Origin: Microbacteriaceae bacterium
GTDB taxonomy: Bacteria > Actinomycetota > Actinomycetes > Actinomycetales > Microbacteriaceae
Direction: 5' to 3'
Assembly (NCBI GenBank): GCA_023254555.1
Contig: JALRLI010000006.1
Span: forward strand, 1-22,229
Length of the DNA stretch: 22,229 nt
This document shows positions 22,165 through 22,229 of this stretch, piece by piece. The position numbers were made by a program, and so were the translations under genes. Under the pieces are notes generated by a model, which ran no database searches, had not been told where the DNA came from, and saw only the letters and a list, made by a program, of their open reading frames with translations. Every line of letters starts with the position of its first letter. The first letter of the stretch is position 1.

Positions 22165-22229
22165 ATGGCTACCACTAACGACATCAAGAATGGCACCGTC
22201 CTCACCCTGGAGGGTGAATTGTGGTCGGT
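22165..22229 (+). CDS. efp: Elongation factor P, N-terminal fragment (3' end outside window)
   Basis: The first 21 codons of a gene truncated by the window edge. The product begins MATTNDIKNGTVLTLEGELW, matching the KOW-like N-terminal domain of EF-P ('NDIKNGxVLxLEGxLW'), which relieves ribosome stalling at polyproline. The position after the aro cluster agrees with the aro-(pepQ)-efp-nusB order of actinobacteria. The ribosome-binding site is weak: the nearest purine stretch, GAAAGACGA, ends about a dozen bases upstream. The modified-residue loop lies outside the window, so the modification type cannot be judged. Confidence 0.9.
   Translation, partial: MATTNDIKNGTVLTLEGELWS

Noticed and set aside
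1..22229. CRISPR arrays, insertion sequences, tRNA/rRNA genes, attachment sites
   Set aside because: On reading the whole window no regularly spaced repeats, transposase or integrase-like product, or tRNA-like clover-leaf was seen; gene order is conserved housekeeping throughout.

Overview
This is a chromosomal core region of an actinobacterium, most likely a member of the Microbacteriaceae with moderate GC content (mid-50s percent by eye). The taxonomic inference rests on gene order: thrS-HIT-yebC-ruvCAB-yajC-secDF-rel, then rarA-rpsD-(small membrane protein)-alaS-ruvX-mltG-aroECKBQ-efp. It also rests on heavy use of GTG and TTG starts (13 of the 23 starts visible here) and on actinobacterial protein features: HIT/Ap4A-phosphorylase type, CxxC-less S4, type II dehydroquinase and DUF349 protein. 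No mobile element, phage gene, CRISPR array, rRNA or tRNA was seen.

Layout. (1) 3-3862, plus strand: the 3' end of thrS, a HIT hydrolase, the YebC/TACO1 factor and the complete RuvC-RuvA-RuvB Holliday-junction resolution set. (2) 3922-6965: the yajC-secD-secF accessory module of the Sec translocon. (3) 7004-9259: the bifunctional (p)ppGpp synthetase/hydrolase Rel. (4) 9243-11111, the only minus-strand pocket: an AbiEi-like protein of unknown role and a DUF349 coiled-coil protein, separated by a gap rich in inverted repeats. (5) 11219-13348: the clamp-loader-like ATPase RarA, then ribosomal protein S4 with a 189-base leader region and a strong 3' hairpin. (6) 13496-22113: a tightly packed plus-strand run of a small membrane protein, alaS, ruvX, mltG and five shikimate-pathway genes (aroE, aroC, aroK, aroB, aroQ). 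efp begins at 22165 and runs off the window.

Functionally the window covers recombination and repair (RuvABC, RarA, RuvX), protein export (YajC-SecDF), stringent response (Rel), translation (ThrRS, S4, AlaRS, EF-P), cell-wall glycan termination (MltG) and aromatic precursor synthesis. The five aro genes provide dehydroquinate synthase, dehydroquinase, shikimate dehydrogenase, shikimate kinase and chorismate synthase. The first step (DAHP synthase) and EPSP synthase (aroA) must lie elsewhere.

I found no convincing undescribed multi-gene system. The least explained parts are the AbiEi-like/DUF349 pocket with its nested inverted repeats, the 78-residue membrane protein coupled to alaS, the rpsD leader, and two genes (ruvA, aroQ) that share an identical TAGGCT six bases before the start codon, compatible with leaderless transcripts. 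Several start codons were moved downstream from the longest reading frame (yebC, yajC, rarA, aroE, aroC, aroB) on ribosome-binding-site and family-alignment grounds.
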